NCBI GenBank assembly: GCA_937920345.1
Contig: CALGVA010000028.1
Location: 1-51,498 of the forward strand
Direction: 5' to 3'
Length of the DNA: 51,498 bases
From: an uncultured Lachnospiraceae bacterium
GTDB lineage: Bacteria; Bacillota; Clostridia; Lachnospirales; Lachnospiraceae
The position numbers were made by a program, and so were the translations under genes. Below, one piece after another: positions 1-9,520 of the stretch. The notes under the pieces were generated by a model that was given only the letters and a program-made list of their open reading frames with translations, was not told the origin of the DNA and ran no database searches. Every line of letters begins with the position of its first letter. Within the stretch, counting starts at the first letter, position 1.

Positions 1-469
1 TATAAGGCGTTCCGTTTTTGCGGCATGCCCTGCATTCATAGGTTTCCCGGTAATGATCGATCACTTTCAGGCTGGCAGGAATGAACTGTACTTCCGTACG
101 GACAAACTCCTCACCCACTTTTACCATGGCACTTCCGCACCTTTCACAGATCTGTTCACTCTCGTCGATCGTGTGGAGCACTTTGCTGCGGGGAATGTCT
201 TTTATCAGTTTCTCCTGCTGGCCGGCATATTTCCTTTTACGCAGATGTTTTTCCACTGCCACCAGATCCGGTTCACGGGCATCCGGATCAGCACAGGATT
301 CCATTTCATTAAAAAGAGACATCTGTCCCTCTATTTCAAGGGCAGACGTCTTTTCGGATTTTGCTCCATAAAGCTTACGGGTAAGGAAATCAACCTGCTC
401 CCTGAGGAGCCGGACCTGCTGTTCCAATTCCTTGATCTGTTTTTTGTACTCCTGCTCTGTATCCGGCAT
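1..469 (-). CDS. tnpC: IS66 transposase TnpC, N-terminal part (runs off window)
   Basis: The first 156 codons of the large IS66 transposase are visible, starting at the ATG whose complement is 467-469. The N-terminus is a coiled-coil leucine-zipper-like stretch (MPDTEQEYKKQIKELEQQ), followed by the family motif LYGAKSEK near residue 35. A zinc-finger pattern follows (CERCGSA, then CRAC near the window edge). The DDE catalytic domain lies beyond position 1 and cannot be judged. TnpC is the DDE transposase of IS66 elements and acts with TnpA and TnpB. It sits 65 bp downstream of tnpB. Confidence 0.88.
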   Translation of the reverse strand, partial: MPDTEQEYKKQIKELEQQVRLLREQVDFLTRKLYGAKSEKTSALEIEGQMSLFNEMESCADPDAREPDLVAVEKHLRKRKYAGQQEKLIKDIPRSKVLHTIDESEQICERCGSAMVKVGEEFVRTEVQFIPASLKVIDHYRETYECRACRKNGTPY

Positions 470-534
470 GGGCTGAAAACCTTCCTTTTTTTGATAGATT
501 CATTCTACCATAAAACAGCAGGATTTTCCAGCAT

Positions 535-909
535 TTATAAGGAATTTCCGGGTTTTGGGGGCTTGGGAGGAGCCCATTTGCGGACTGCCTTTGGCTGTTC
601 CGGGGAAAGGCCCTCCAGCAGCCAGCGCAGCTGTTGATGGGAGATCTGTCGGGCTTCTTCCCCTGTGCGCGGCCACTTTAGACGGCCGTTTTCGTAGCGC
701 TTATAGAAAAGGCAGAAACCGTCCCCTTCATAGTGGACTGCCTTGATCCGGTCAGCACGTTTTCCGCAGAAGAGGAACAAAGAATTGCTGTAAGGATCAA
801 GCTGAAAGCTGTACTGGATGATATCTACCAGGCCGTCCAGCTGTTTTCTCATATCCGTGTACCCGGTGCGCAGGTAGATCTTTTCCACCCGGGAGAGGTC
901 TCCTAACAT
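535..909 (-). CDS. tnpB: IS66 accessory protein TnpB (IS66 Orf2)
   Basis: The 124-residue protein has the hallmark IS66 Orf2 sequence: YLRTGYTDMRKQLDGL near residue 12, LFLFCGKRADRIK near residue 45, and WDGDGF-like HYEGDGFCLFYKR in the middle. Its length is normal for the family. The start overlaps the last codons of tnpA (tnpA stop at 903-905, tnpB ATG at 907-909), which implies translational coupling. The protein is needed with TnpA for efficient transposition of IS66 elements, but its biochemical role is unclear. The proline-rich C-terminus (KWAPPKPPKPG) is typical. Confidence 0.9.
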   Translation of the reverse strand: MLGDLSRVEKIYLRTGYTDMRKQLDGLVDIIQYSFQLDPYSNSLFLFCGKRADRIKAVHYEGDGFCLFYKRYENGRLKWPRTGEEARQISHQQLRWLLEGLSPEQPKAVRKWAPPKPPKPGNSL

Positions 910-1298
910 GACTGCACTGCTTTCAGGACAGCCTCCAGCAGCTCCCGGGGAGTATCTTCAAAGAGTTCAACGGTCACAGTACCGGTATGGAGCACTGCGG
1001 CAGGAGCGGCATGGGAATCCTGTCTGCCGCAAAGGGATACCTGGGTAAATTCCGGAGCCGCATCCGGCATCAACGCAGTCTGCTCCATGACCGGCCTACA
1101 TCCATGACTCTTTCGGGGCAGTTCCTCAAGCGCCAGCTTCCGGATCTTTGCAATCCAGTAATAATAGCTTTTTAAAGAGATATCATGCTGTTCGCACCAT
1201 GCCTGGTTTGTCAGGCCGGAGGCTCTGCATTGCCGGATCACGTCCAGCCAGTACTGCAGTTTCACCTGCTTATCTGGAGTTAAAGTGGAAATGTCCAT
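903..1298 (-). CDS. tnpA: IS66 accessory protein TnpA (helix-turn-helix)
   Basis: This 131-residue protein begins with KQVKLQYWLDVIRQCRASGL, then TNQAWCEQHDISLKSYYYWI, a helix-turn-helix of the kind found in IS66 TnpA and related transposase orfA proteins. It likely recognises DNA at the element ends. The start at 1298 is preceded by AGGAGAATCCCC, a good ribosome binding site. The C-terminal half is variable and of low similarity, as usual. It is the first gene of the element and lies 114 bp from its outer end. Confidence 0.88.
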   Translation of the reverse strand: MDISTLTPDKQVKLQYWLDVIRQCRASGLTNQAWCEQHDISLKSYYYWIAKIRKLALEELPRKSHGCRPVMEQTALMPDAAPEFTQVSLCGRQDSHAAPAAVLHTGTVTVELFEDTPRELLEAVLKAVQSC

Positions 1299-1321
1299 GG
1301 GGATTCTCCTTTACTTGGATT

Positions 1322-1353
1322 TAGAGTTTTTGGAGTGAACGCTAAAAACTCTA
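1322..1353 (-). repeat. Inverted repeat upstream of tnpA inside IS66
   Basis: A perfect 10-bp inverted repeat (TAGAGTTTTT at 1322-1331 and AAAAACTCTA at 1344-1353) with a 12-nt loop, between the IS end and tnpA. The minus-strand transcript would fold into an AU-rich hairpin. A role in limiting transposase expression from outside transcription is a guess. Confidence 0.6.
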
Positions 1354-1447
1354 ACCCTAAGTTTACAGGAGAAAGCCACATATTTCACTACACGTTCTTA
1401 TTTGACGCTTACGATGTAACAGCACTAACCGAAGCGGTAGAATACCA

Positions 1448-4400
1448 ATTTCAATCCACGCTCCCGCGAGGGGAGCGACGTGATCCTTAGCATGACTTAT
1501 GCTGTCGGTCTTCTATTTCAATCCACGCTCCCGCGAGGGGAGCGACTTTGTTAAAAGCGCAGGACAGATGTGCTCCAATCATTTCAATCCACGCTCCCGC
1601 GAGGGGAGCGACACAAACGAGTATGCCTCACGCGCTTATACGTTAAAATTTCAATCCACGCTCCCGCGAGGGGAGCGACACTTTTTTAAAAAAAGTTAGC
1701 CTTTTTCGCACGCATTTCAATCCACGCTCCCGCGAGGGGAGCGACCAAAGATGTAACTATTTTAATCATACATTCTTTATTTCAATCCACGCTCCCGCGA
1801 GGGGAGCGACTCTGCCGGGCTTGACCAGTCAATCATATCCGGTGTATTTCAATCCACGCTCCCGCGAGGGGAGCGACCAAAGATGTAACTATTTTAATCA
1901 TACATTCTTTATTTCAATCCACGCTCCCGCGAGGGGAGCGACGTGTCCGGTGTGACAGGCGTGATCGGGGCTGTTGCATTTCAATCCACGCTCCCGCGAG
2001 GGGAGCGACCAGTATTACCCGCACGAAGAATTTACAAACTATTGATTTCAATCCACGCTCCCGCGAGGGGAGCGACGTACTGTCAATTTTAACATTTGCG
2101 CCGCGAAAACAATTTCAATCCACGCTCCCGCGAGGGGAGCGAATTGACAAGATCGAACGCTGCCGGCAGACAATCAGGATTTCAATCCACGCTCCCGCGA
2201 GGGGAGCGACATTTGCAGGCGGGGGAAAAACCCACCCTGGGAAAATTTCAATCCACGCTCCCGCGAGGGGAGCGACCGTATTGTACGGGAGGGCACCACA
2301 TGCGAATATAAATTTCAATCCACGCTCCCGCGAGGGGAGCGACCACCACCATCAATTGCTATCCTGTCTGCGATGTATATTTCAATCCACGCTCCCGCGA
2401 GGGGAGCGACGCAGGCACCTTCTCGCCCTTTGCAATGTCATCCGATTTCAATCCACGCTCCCGCGAGGGGAGCGACACGTTAAAAAAGCTATGGAATACC
2501 ACACTCGCTATTTCAATCCACGCTCCCGCGAGGGGAGCGACCGCCGCTTCCGGCACATCGACATATAATTTTCTTAATTTCAATCCACGCTCCCGCGAGG
2601 GGAGCGACCCGCTTCCGGCACATCGACATATAATTTTCTTAATTTCAATCCACGCTCCCGCGAGGGGAGCGACTGCCCTTTTCCCGCTCTATTAGTTTTC
2701 CTTTAAATTTCAATCCACGCTCCCGCGAGGGGAGCGACTTAATCCTGGGCCTCCAGGCAAACTGGTAGTAGAATTTCAATCCACGCTCCCGCGAGGGGAG
2801 CGACCGGCACGCCCGGCAGCGGCAAAAGCCTGCATACCGCATTTCAATCCACGCTCCCGCGAGGGGAGCGACTATCATGGTCATCATCAAACCCGGCATA
2901 GCACTCATTTCAATCCACGCTCCCGCGAGGGGAGCGACCCTCCGGGATACATTGCTTTTGCCCCGGAAGACGATTTCAATCCACGCTCCCGCGAGGGGAG
3001 CGACGACAGAATCTACCATAAAGGCATAGCCGTCTTCATTTCAATCCACGCTCCCGCGAGGGGAGCGACGATCCGTCTCGGTATCGGCTTCTTCCGTTCC
3101 ATCGCATTTCAATCCACGCTCCCGCGAGGGGAGCGACCCAGACGGCGAACGATGAGGCGGCTGACGAATCGATTTCAATCCACGCTCCCGCGAGGGGAGC
3201 GACTTTTTAAGGCGGTAAGCCTTATTAATATAAAATATATTTCAATCCACGCTCCCGCGAGGGGAGCGACCGTTTTTACCGACGCATGACAACGGCGGTA
3301 ATAATTTCAATCCACGCTCCCGCGAGGGGAGCGACTTTAGTGAAACAGTCAATCATGGGTTCTGATTTATTTCAATCCACGCTCCCGCGAGGGGAGCGAC
3401 GGGGCGGCAGGTGTTACCAGCACCAGACCGCCAAGATTTCAATCCACGCTCCCGCGAGGGGAGCGACGCAAAGTCCTACTATGACAACTGGCGGCGTTCT
3501 TATTTCAATCCACGCTCCCGCGAGGGGAGCGACGAGGTTGTGGAGCTCAAAAAGCGCATGTCTAAGGAGATTTCAATCCACGCTCCCGCGAGGGGAGCGA
3601 CATGTTGTATTTATTGTTTAATGCAACATGGATTGCCATTTCAATCCACGCTCCCGCGAGGGGAGCGACGCTAGTCTTTCCGGCGTCTAAACAGCCGATA
3701 AGCATTTCAATCCACGCTCCCGCGAGGGGAGCGACGGCGATCCTATATATCCTATCCCAAACTCACACCATATTTCAATCCACGCTCCCGCGAGGGGAGC
3801 GACACGTAAACTGTATGTAGACGTGCCGGAGGCAACAATTTCAATCCACGCTCCCGCGAGGGGAGCGACCCGGATAAATATAAAACGAGGTAGTTTCTAT
3901 GTCATTTCAATCCACGCTCCCGCGAGGGGAGCGACATACATTTTACGAGATAATTTTATTGTCATACCGGATTTCAATCCACGCTCCCGCGAGGGGAGCG
4001 ACTCACATATATCCCCCGTCCCGCGTATCTATCCAATTTCAATCCACGCTCCCGCGAGGGGAGCGACTCACATATATCCCCCGTCCCGCGTATCTATCCA
4101 ATTTCAATCCACGCTCCCGCGAGGGGAGCGACTGCGGCGGTTGCGGCAACTGTTAAAAACTGAAAAAATTTCAATCCACGCTCCCGCGAGGGGAGCGACC
4201 CCTCTCCCAAAAATAAATAACACTTTTCCCGGACATTTCAATCCACGCTCCCGCGAGGGGAGCGACAAGGATAGCGCGAGTGTTGCTGTTCTGATTTTCC
4301 AATTTCAATCCACGCTCCCGCGAGGGGAGCGACTGCGCTCATCAAGGCTCATAGCCTTAAACTTTTCAATTTCAATCCACGCTCCCGCGAGGGGAGCGAC

Positions 4401-6386
4401 TTCCAACGCCTGCGATACAGTTAAAAGTGCCTTATTTCAATCCACGCTCCCGCGAGGGGAGCGACGAGGTTGTGGAGCTCAAAAAGCGCATGTCTAAGGA
4501 GATTTCAATCCACGCTCCCGCGAGGGGAGCGACAAAGTGAAGATTATCAAGGCGTGGTTTTTATACATTTCAATCCACGCTCCCGCGAGGGGAGCGACAC
4601 GGCATACACAAGAAGACAGTTGAGCCATGCAAATTTCAATCCACGCTCCCGCGAGGGGAGCGACTCTGCACATTGCAACTGCCGTACTGATTGACTGTGA
4701 TTTCAATCCACGCTCCCGCGAGGGGAGCGACACAGATTCGGACGAGGAAAAATCCGTTTGGATGGATTTCAATCCACGCTCCCGCGAGGGGAGCGACAGA
4801 AATGGAGGATAGGAAGAATGGATAGGATGACTATTTCAATCCACGCTCCCGCGAGGGGAGCGACAGTTTAGTAAACTGGTTAATCAATTCATTTGTAATT
4901 TCAATCCACGCTCCCGCGAGGGGAGCGACGCAGTTATTGTTGTCCATTCCGCTACCTCACAAATTTCAATCCACGCTCCCGCGAGGGGAGCGACGGCGTT
5001 TGGGTTGATACCGCCAATGCTTACAAACATTTCAATCCACGCTCCCGCGAGGGGAGCGACTAAACAAGCTCATCGTATTTTGATCTAAATTGATCATTTC
5101 AATCCACGCTCCCGCGAGGGGAGCGACACTCATTACCGGTACAGTGTAAATGTATAAATCGATTTCAATCCACGCTCCCGCGAGGGGAGCGACATATATG
5201 CCATATATACAGCCGCAACGCACGGAATTTCAATCCACGCTCCCGCGAGGGGAGCGACATACACAATATCTCGTTCGAGTTCCAATTTTTAAATTTCAAT
5301 CCACGCTCCCGCGAGGGGAGCGACGTATTGCGTACGCCATACACACAATTATCTAAAACGATTTCAATCCACGCTCCCGCGAGGGGAGCGACATAAACAA
5401 GCTCATCGTATTTTGATCTAAATTGATCATTTCAATCCACGCTCCCGCGAGGGGAGCGACCCGGATGGATATAAAACGAGGTAGTTTCTATATCATTTCA
5501 ATCCACGCTCCCGCGAGGGGAGCGACACTCATTACCGGTACAGTGTAAATGTATAAATCGATTTCAATCCACGCTCCCGCGAGGGGAGCGACTTTTTTTT
5601 CTGATCTTCTCGCTGTATTTACGGAAATTTCAATCCACGCTCCCGCGAGGGGAGCGACCAAACAGTGTCCTCTCGGGATTTACGAGTATGAGGATTTCAA
5701 TCCACGCTCCCGCGAGGGGAGCGACATGATATTACAAAAAAAAATGTATTAGATTTTAATTTCAATCCACGCTCCCGCGAGGGGAGCGACATAGATGTAC
5801 CTATATGTTAACACGTTTATCGTTATTTCAATCCACGCTCCCGCGAGGGGAGCGACTACAACTCTCTGATTAATTTTCGCGCGCGAAAAATTTCAATCCA
5901 CGCTCCCGCGAGGGGAGCGACGTCCGGATGGATATAAAACGAGGTAGTTTCTATATCATTTCAATCCACGCTCCCGCGAGGGGAGCGACATTATGTAACG
6001 GCATACAGCGAGCTATTTGATTATATTTCAATCCACGCTCCCGCGAGGGGAGCGACACAGGTTCCTTTCAGTTGTTTTCGCCGCATTCGCATTTCAATCC
6101 ACGCTCCCGCGAGGGGAGCGACCGTAAACTGTATGTAGACGTGCCGGAGGCGTCAATTTCAATCCACGCTCCCGCGAGGGGAGCGACCAAACAAGCTCAT
6201 CGTATTTTGATCTAAATTGATCATTTCAATCCACGCTCCCGCGAGGGGAGCGACGGCGTTTGGGTTGATACCGCCAATGCTTACAAACATTTCAATCCAC
6301 GCTCCCGCGAGGGGAGCGACATAGTATGATATTAGTAAATGGCGAGTAGTCTAAATTTCAATCCACGCTCCCGCGAGGGGAGCGAC
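1448..6386 (-). CRISPR. Type I-C CRISPR array, 75 repeats and 74 spacers
   Basis: A 32-bp repeat occurs 75 times. On the transcribed minus strand it starts GTCGCTCCCCTCGCGGGAGC and ends GTGGATTGAAAT, the standard I-C repeat with a GC hairpin. First copy on the plus strand is 1448-1479 and last 6355-6386. Spacers are 33-36 nt. The copy at 2112-2143 is the only variant I saw, with the outermost base changed. The leader is at the high-coordinate end, so newest spacers lie near 6350 and oldest near 1480. Identical spacers: 1746/1878, 3534/4466, 4003/4068, 4995/6255 and 5128/5527 (start positions). Near-identical groups: 2542/2609, 3804/6123, 3870/5461/5922 and 5061/5393/6188. Array reading frames encoding repeated RSREGSD or SIHAPARGAT peptides are artefacts of the repeat. 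Confidence 0.99.
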
Positions 6387-6551
6387 TCCAAAAATCACTA
6401 ATTTTATCTAAAAAAGTGATTCTTCTTTAGGCAAATATCAACAAATCATGATGTTGCCTATCATACATAAATAGAAAACTACCGTATTATATTACATTTC
6501 TATAGTGCGAACCTCCCTGCTCTTTCATGTCAGCTTACTATTCGCACTGTC
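6387..6551 (-). promoter_or_regulatory. CRISPR leader
   Basis: An AT-rich 165-bp stretch lies between the cas2 stop and the first (newest) repeat. On the minus strand it holds a perfect TATAAT (complement 6486-6491), a likely -10 box for the pre-crRNA promoter, with transcription expected to begin near 6479. The -35 is weak. Upstream is an 8-bp inverted repeat (6504-6511 AGTGCGAA and 6541-6548 TTCGCACT, 29-nt spacing). It could be a cas2-distal hairpin or a protein site for leader activity. Next to the first repeat is a second small inverted repeat, AATCAC/GTGATT. Confidence 0.75.
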
Positions 6552-6842
6552 TTATATCATCAGGATTCCCTCTGCATCATAAGACGTTTTACTGCCAAAA
6601 TGCTCAACCTTAGTGCGATAATTGTTCCCAAGATAATAAAAACGCAAACTATCTTCTTTTTCATTAATCAGCGATACAAGACGGTCTTTTAATAATAGCA
6701 GCTGTGAAGCATCTAAGATACACTCAAACACGGAATTCTGGACACGCTGTCCATAATTGACACATTCTTTAGCCACTTTGCGCAGACGACTCTTTCCGGC
6801 TGCATTTTGCGTCGAAACATCATATGTAATGAGAACCAGCAT
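6552..6842 (-). CDS. cas2: CRISPR-associated endonuclease Cas2 (type I-C)
   Basis: A 96-residue protein of normal Cas2 length. It begins MLVLITYDVST with the conserved Asp of the first beta strand (D8 in the YDV motif), followed by GKSRLRKVAKECVNYGQRVQ and NSVFEC, all standard for I-C Cas2. It forms the structural core of the Cas1-Cas2 integrase that inserts new spacers at the leader end. The gene is last in the operon, 8 bp after cas1 and directly beside the leader and array. Confidence 0.96.
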   Translation of the reverse strand: MLVLITYDVSTQNAAGKSRLRKVAKECVNYGQRVQNSVFECILDASQLLLLKDRLVSLINEKEDSLRFYYLGNNYRTKVEHFGSKTSYDAEGILMI

Positions 6843-6850
6843 TCAACCAC

Positions 6851-7882
6851 CTACTTCCATAAAAAGGGCGGATATTCATCAACATCACCCCGAATAGTTC
6901 TTGCAAGCAAAAGAGCCTGAACATACGGCACCAGTCCCCACTCAATCTTTTCTTTTAGGTAGGGATGCGTAATTGTTTCTTTCTTATGGCTCTGCCATGC
7001 ATTGAAAAAGACCTTTCTGCCATCATCGCTCAACAAAACCGCCCCATCCTTTTGCTTTTCAAAATGAATCGCCCGAACCGCCTTTGTATTTATCAGAGTT
7101 AAAATAAATCTGTCGGCCAAAACCGGTCTTAATTCCTCCATCAGATCAAGCGCCAGGGACGTCCTCCCCGGCCTGTCCCCATGCATAAATCCAACGTATG
7201 GATCAAGACCAACACTTGACAGCGCATTCGCGCAGTCTCCGGCTAGCACTGTATAGGCAAATGACATTATTGCATTTATATTGTCAAGCGGCGGTCTACG
7301 GTTTCTTGTTGAAAAGATAAAATCATCCTTCTGGTTTAAGATCATTTCATTAAATACCGAGAAATACTGTTCGGCGGCCTTTCCTTCTACTCCCCTGAGT
7401 TCGTCCAGTTTAAGAGTACTGTCTATCTTAGGCAGTGTTTCGTGTAGAACATTAGAAATTTGCTTGAGCCTCTCAGCATCCACGCGATACGCATGGTCAC
7501 GTAATGTACGTTCTATGCTCCATCTGCAGTTATAAACTTTGCCGACAATCATATTTTTAGCAAACGCAACACTTTTCCCTTCATTATCTGATATTCGATA
7601 CTGCTCTTTTCTAAGCAGCACATTTCCATATTCTTTGCCTGTCACTCTGGCCCAGAATGTCCCTCTGGGAGAAAAGAAACTCATGCCGATCTTTCGTTCT
7701 GCGCAGGCACCCATCAGTGCCGGCGTAGCCCCTTTATATGTGAAACATATAATATTTTCCATTGTATGCAACGGAAACCTGCCAAGCGTCTTTTCACCAT
7801 CTTGTATCACAATATTTTCTCCATCAAGCGTTAAGTAGCAGCTCTCTGTCATAACATATAACGTATTTAGCAATTTCCGCAT
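6851..7882 (-). CDS. cas1: CRISPR integrase Cas1 (type I-C)
   Basis: The 343-residue protein has an N-terminal beta domain (LLNTLYVMTESCYLTLDGEN) and a helical catalytic domain. The metal-binding residues are visible: E166 in RGVEGKAAEQ, H234 in GFMHGDRPGR, and an acidic residue in the LALDLMEELRP stretch (D246 or E249). NRRPPLDNINAIMSF is the usual Cas1 signature. It catalyses spacer integration with Cas2, and Cas4 helps select PAM-bearing prespacers. An AGGAGTGTTGAT ribosome site precedes the ATG at 7882. The gene is 47 bp downstream of cas4. Confidence 0.97.
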   Translation of the reverse strand: MRKLLNTLYVMTESCYLTLDGENIVIQDGEKTLGRFPLHTMENIICFTYKGATPALMGACAERKIGMSFFSPRGTFWARVTGKEYGNVLLRKEQYRISDNEGKSVAFAKNMIVGKVYNCRWSIERTLRDHAYRVDAERLKQISNVLHETLPKIDSTLKLDELRGVEGKAAEQYFSVFNEMILNQKDDFIFSTRNRRPPLDNINAIMSFAYTVLAGDCANALSSVGLDPYVGFMHGDRPGRTSLALDLMEELRPVLADRFILTLINTKAVRAIHFEKQKDGAVLLSDDGRKVFFNAWQSHKKETITHPYLKEKIEWGLVPYVQALLLARTIRGDVDEYPPFLWK

Positions 7883-7929
7883 ATCAACACTCCTACTGCA
7901 GTCTCCAGGTCAATATATTCCTAAGTATT

Positions 7930-8589
7930 TCAGTCATTTGCCTTAATTCCCTGTTCAATATACGTTCTGACATTTACTGCCTTTTGCAGTCTGGGAACGC
8001 ATAAATCCTCCAGTGAGCATGCTTTACACTTCTTGGCCGGCTTCACATTTGGCGTATACCCTCTTAGAAACAATTCATGCATTTCTTTCGCAGTCTTCTC
8101 TACTTCCTGCCGCAGGCCTTCTGTAAATTCGACATAACTGCGCCGTCTGGTCTCACCGTAATACAAATATCCGTCCAGTATATCTGTCTGAAACATTTCT
8201 TCCAGGCAGATCGCCTGTGCGCAGAGCTGCAATTCGTCAGCATTATTCTCCTTTGGTATTCCGTGCTTATATTCGACAGGAACCGGATTCCATTTTCCTT
8301 CGTAGCCAAACAGGCTGACACCATTTATATTCTGATGAAATTCGACAACATCACACTGTCCGCTCAATCCCAGTTTATGAGAAGAGATCCGCATTCCCCT
8401 GACAATCAACAAGTCTCCTCTTTTTTCAAAAGAATCCATGTCATGCGCCTTCTTATGCATCAGTTCTCCGGCAGTCGTTCTGTAATTCTCCGCCCATTGC
8501 TGCTCTATATGTATCATTGCCCATTGTCTCCTGCAAAAGGCAAAATGCTGAATCCCGGAAAGCATTAAGTAATCATCTTCAGAATACAT
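7930..8589 (-). CDS. cas4: CRISPR-associated Cas4 nuclease (type I-C)
   Basis: 219 residues. Four cysteines for an iron-sulfur cluster are present: C19 in HFAFCRRQW, and C188, C191 and C197 in CKACSLEDLC. The RecB-like nuclease core includes GQCDVVEFH and the VEYKHG motif with its catalytic Glu and Lys. Cas4 trims prespacers and fixes their PAM end, which fits the array, where repeated spacers share the PAM-side end and differ only at the other end. The start lies 2 bp after the cas7c stop, so translation is probably coupled. Confidence 0.96.
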   Translation of the reverse strand: MYSEDDYLMLSGIQHFAFCRRQWAMIHIEQQWAENYRTTAGELMHKKAHDMDSFEKRGDLLIVRGMRISSHKLGLSGQCDVVEFHQNINGVSLFGYEGKWNPVPVEYKHGIPKENNADELQLCAQAICLEEMFQTDILDGYLYYGETRRRSYVEFTEGLRQEVEKTAKEMHELFLRGYTPNVKPAKKCKACSLEDLCVPRLQKAVNVRTYIEQGIKAND

Positions 8590-8591
8590 TA

Positions 8592-9437
8592 TCAGATCCC
8601 TTCTATTTCTTCCAGCGCAAGCCCCGGCAAAGAATCCACTTCTATCTCATAATCCCCAAATTCTTTCGGGTCATCTGTCTTTGCCGTGATCTTGATCAGT
8701 CTGTGCACTTTTGCGGAAGAATACTGTCCCATAGGGCAGTTGTGTTTCCACCAGTATACTCTGCACACTTCCATGCTGCCGTCAGGTCTTGCAGAGGAAC
8801 TGTCGTTTACAAACAATGTACGCAATGCCTCTTTGATCTTTTCCGCGTCTTCGTCGCTGAATCCTGTTTTCTCCGCAAGCTGATGGTTGATGCTGCCTTT
8901 TACCACATATAAGGCCGAGTATATTTTATGCTTCATGCCCATTGTATCGGACGACTTTTTCTCTTTCGTCTCGCTGTTGACGCTTTTCGTGATCTGCATA
9001 CTGTCGATGGAAACCGGTAATACGCTGAACGCAGAATGCACCGAAACCGGTCCTCTCACGCCAACCGATACACTGTCATCTTTAAATGCAAACACCTGCC
9101 CGAAGCTGCGCACATCGATCCATTTCTCGCAGGCCGCCTTTGCATAGGCGTCCTTATCTTTATCCTTTAATGCTTTCTGCATGGCCTCATTCTTTTTCGC
9201 ACGATCCGCAAGACTCCTGCACTCGTCATCGGACCGCTCATCGCTCTGCACGAAAATGGCTTCCCCCATATCCTGCAGTCTGTTTCTGATCTTACGCTTA
9301 ATGCATACGTCCGATATCTCTCCATACCCGTCATACGTTTCCCGCGGCCTGTTCCCATTCAAAGGGTCCCCGTTTGGATTCGCATTCTTCACCATCACCA
9401 GAATTTCAAAATCAATCTTATTTGTAAATTCGCCCAT
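8592..9437 (-). CDS. cas7c: Cascade backbone protein Cas7c (Csd2)
   Basis: About 281 residues from the chosen start, beginning MGEFTNKIDFEILVMVKNA. I chose the ATG at 9437 because GAGAGG lies 8 nt upstream and the Csd2 family begins at this block. The open frame extends to 9512, but that part looks unconserved. NANPNGDPLNGNRPR and VRGPVSVHSAFSVLPVSI are Csd2 signatures. Several copies coat the crRNA in the I-C interference complex. It lies between cas8c and cas4, 83 bp after the cas8c stop. Confidence 0.95.
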   Translation of the reverse strand: MGEFTNKIDFEILVMVKNANPNGDPLNGNRPRETYDGYGEISDVCIKRKIRNRLQDMGEAIFVQSDERSDDECRSLADRAKKNEAMQKALKDKDKDAYAKAACEKWIDVRSFGQVFAFKDDSVSVGVRGPVSVHSAFSVLPVSIDSMQITKSVNSETKEKKSSDTMGMKHKIYSALYVVKGSINHQLAEKTGFSDEDAEKIKEALRTLFVNDSSSARPDGSMEVCRVYWWKHNCPMGQYSSAKVHRLIKITAKTDDPKEFGDYEIEVDSLPGLALEEIEGI

Positions 9438-9520
9438 AACCATGTCCTCTCTTTTCTCCTGCATATTCTGTTCTCTGCTGTTTTTTCTTAAATATTCTTG
9501 CTGCACCGGCAAATAATGCT

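Larger units (their letters stand above)
1..1412 (-). mobile_element. IS66-family insertion sequence, partial (right portion)
   Basis: Three genes in the usual IS66 order (tnpA, tnpB, tnpC) read on the minus strand, and the element runs off the left edge of the window. The outer end at 1412 reads GTAAGCGTCAAATAAGAACG on the minus strand, matching the GTAA-type terminus of the family. Between this end and tnpA lies a perfect 10-bp inverted repeat (TAGAGTTTTT 1322-1331, AAAAACTCTA 1344-1353), which could form a hairpin protecting tnpA from read-through. IS66 elements normally make 8-bp target duplications, so 1413-1420 (GATGTAAC) is the expected copy on this side. The other end is outside the window. 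Confidence 0.9.

Noticed and set aside
1499..5752. Many open frames across the CRISPR array encoding repeated peptides such as RSREGSD and SIHAPARGAT
   Set aside because: They are translations of the 32-bp repeat and carry no ribosome sites; the array explains them fully.
9437..9512. Longer N-terminus for Cas7c
   Set aside because: The extra 25 residues are unlike the family, and GAGAGG is well placed for the ATG at 9437.
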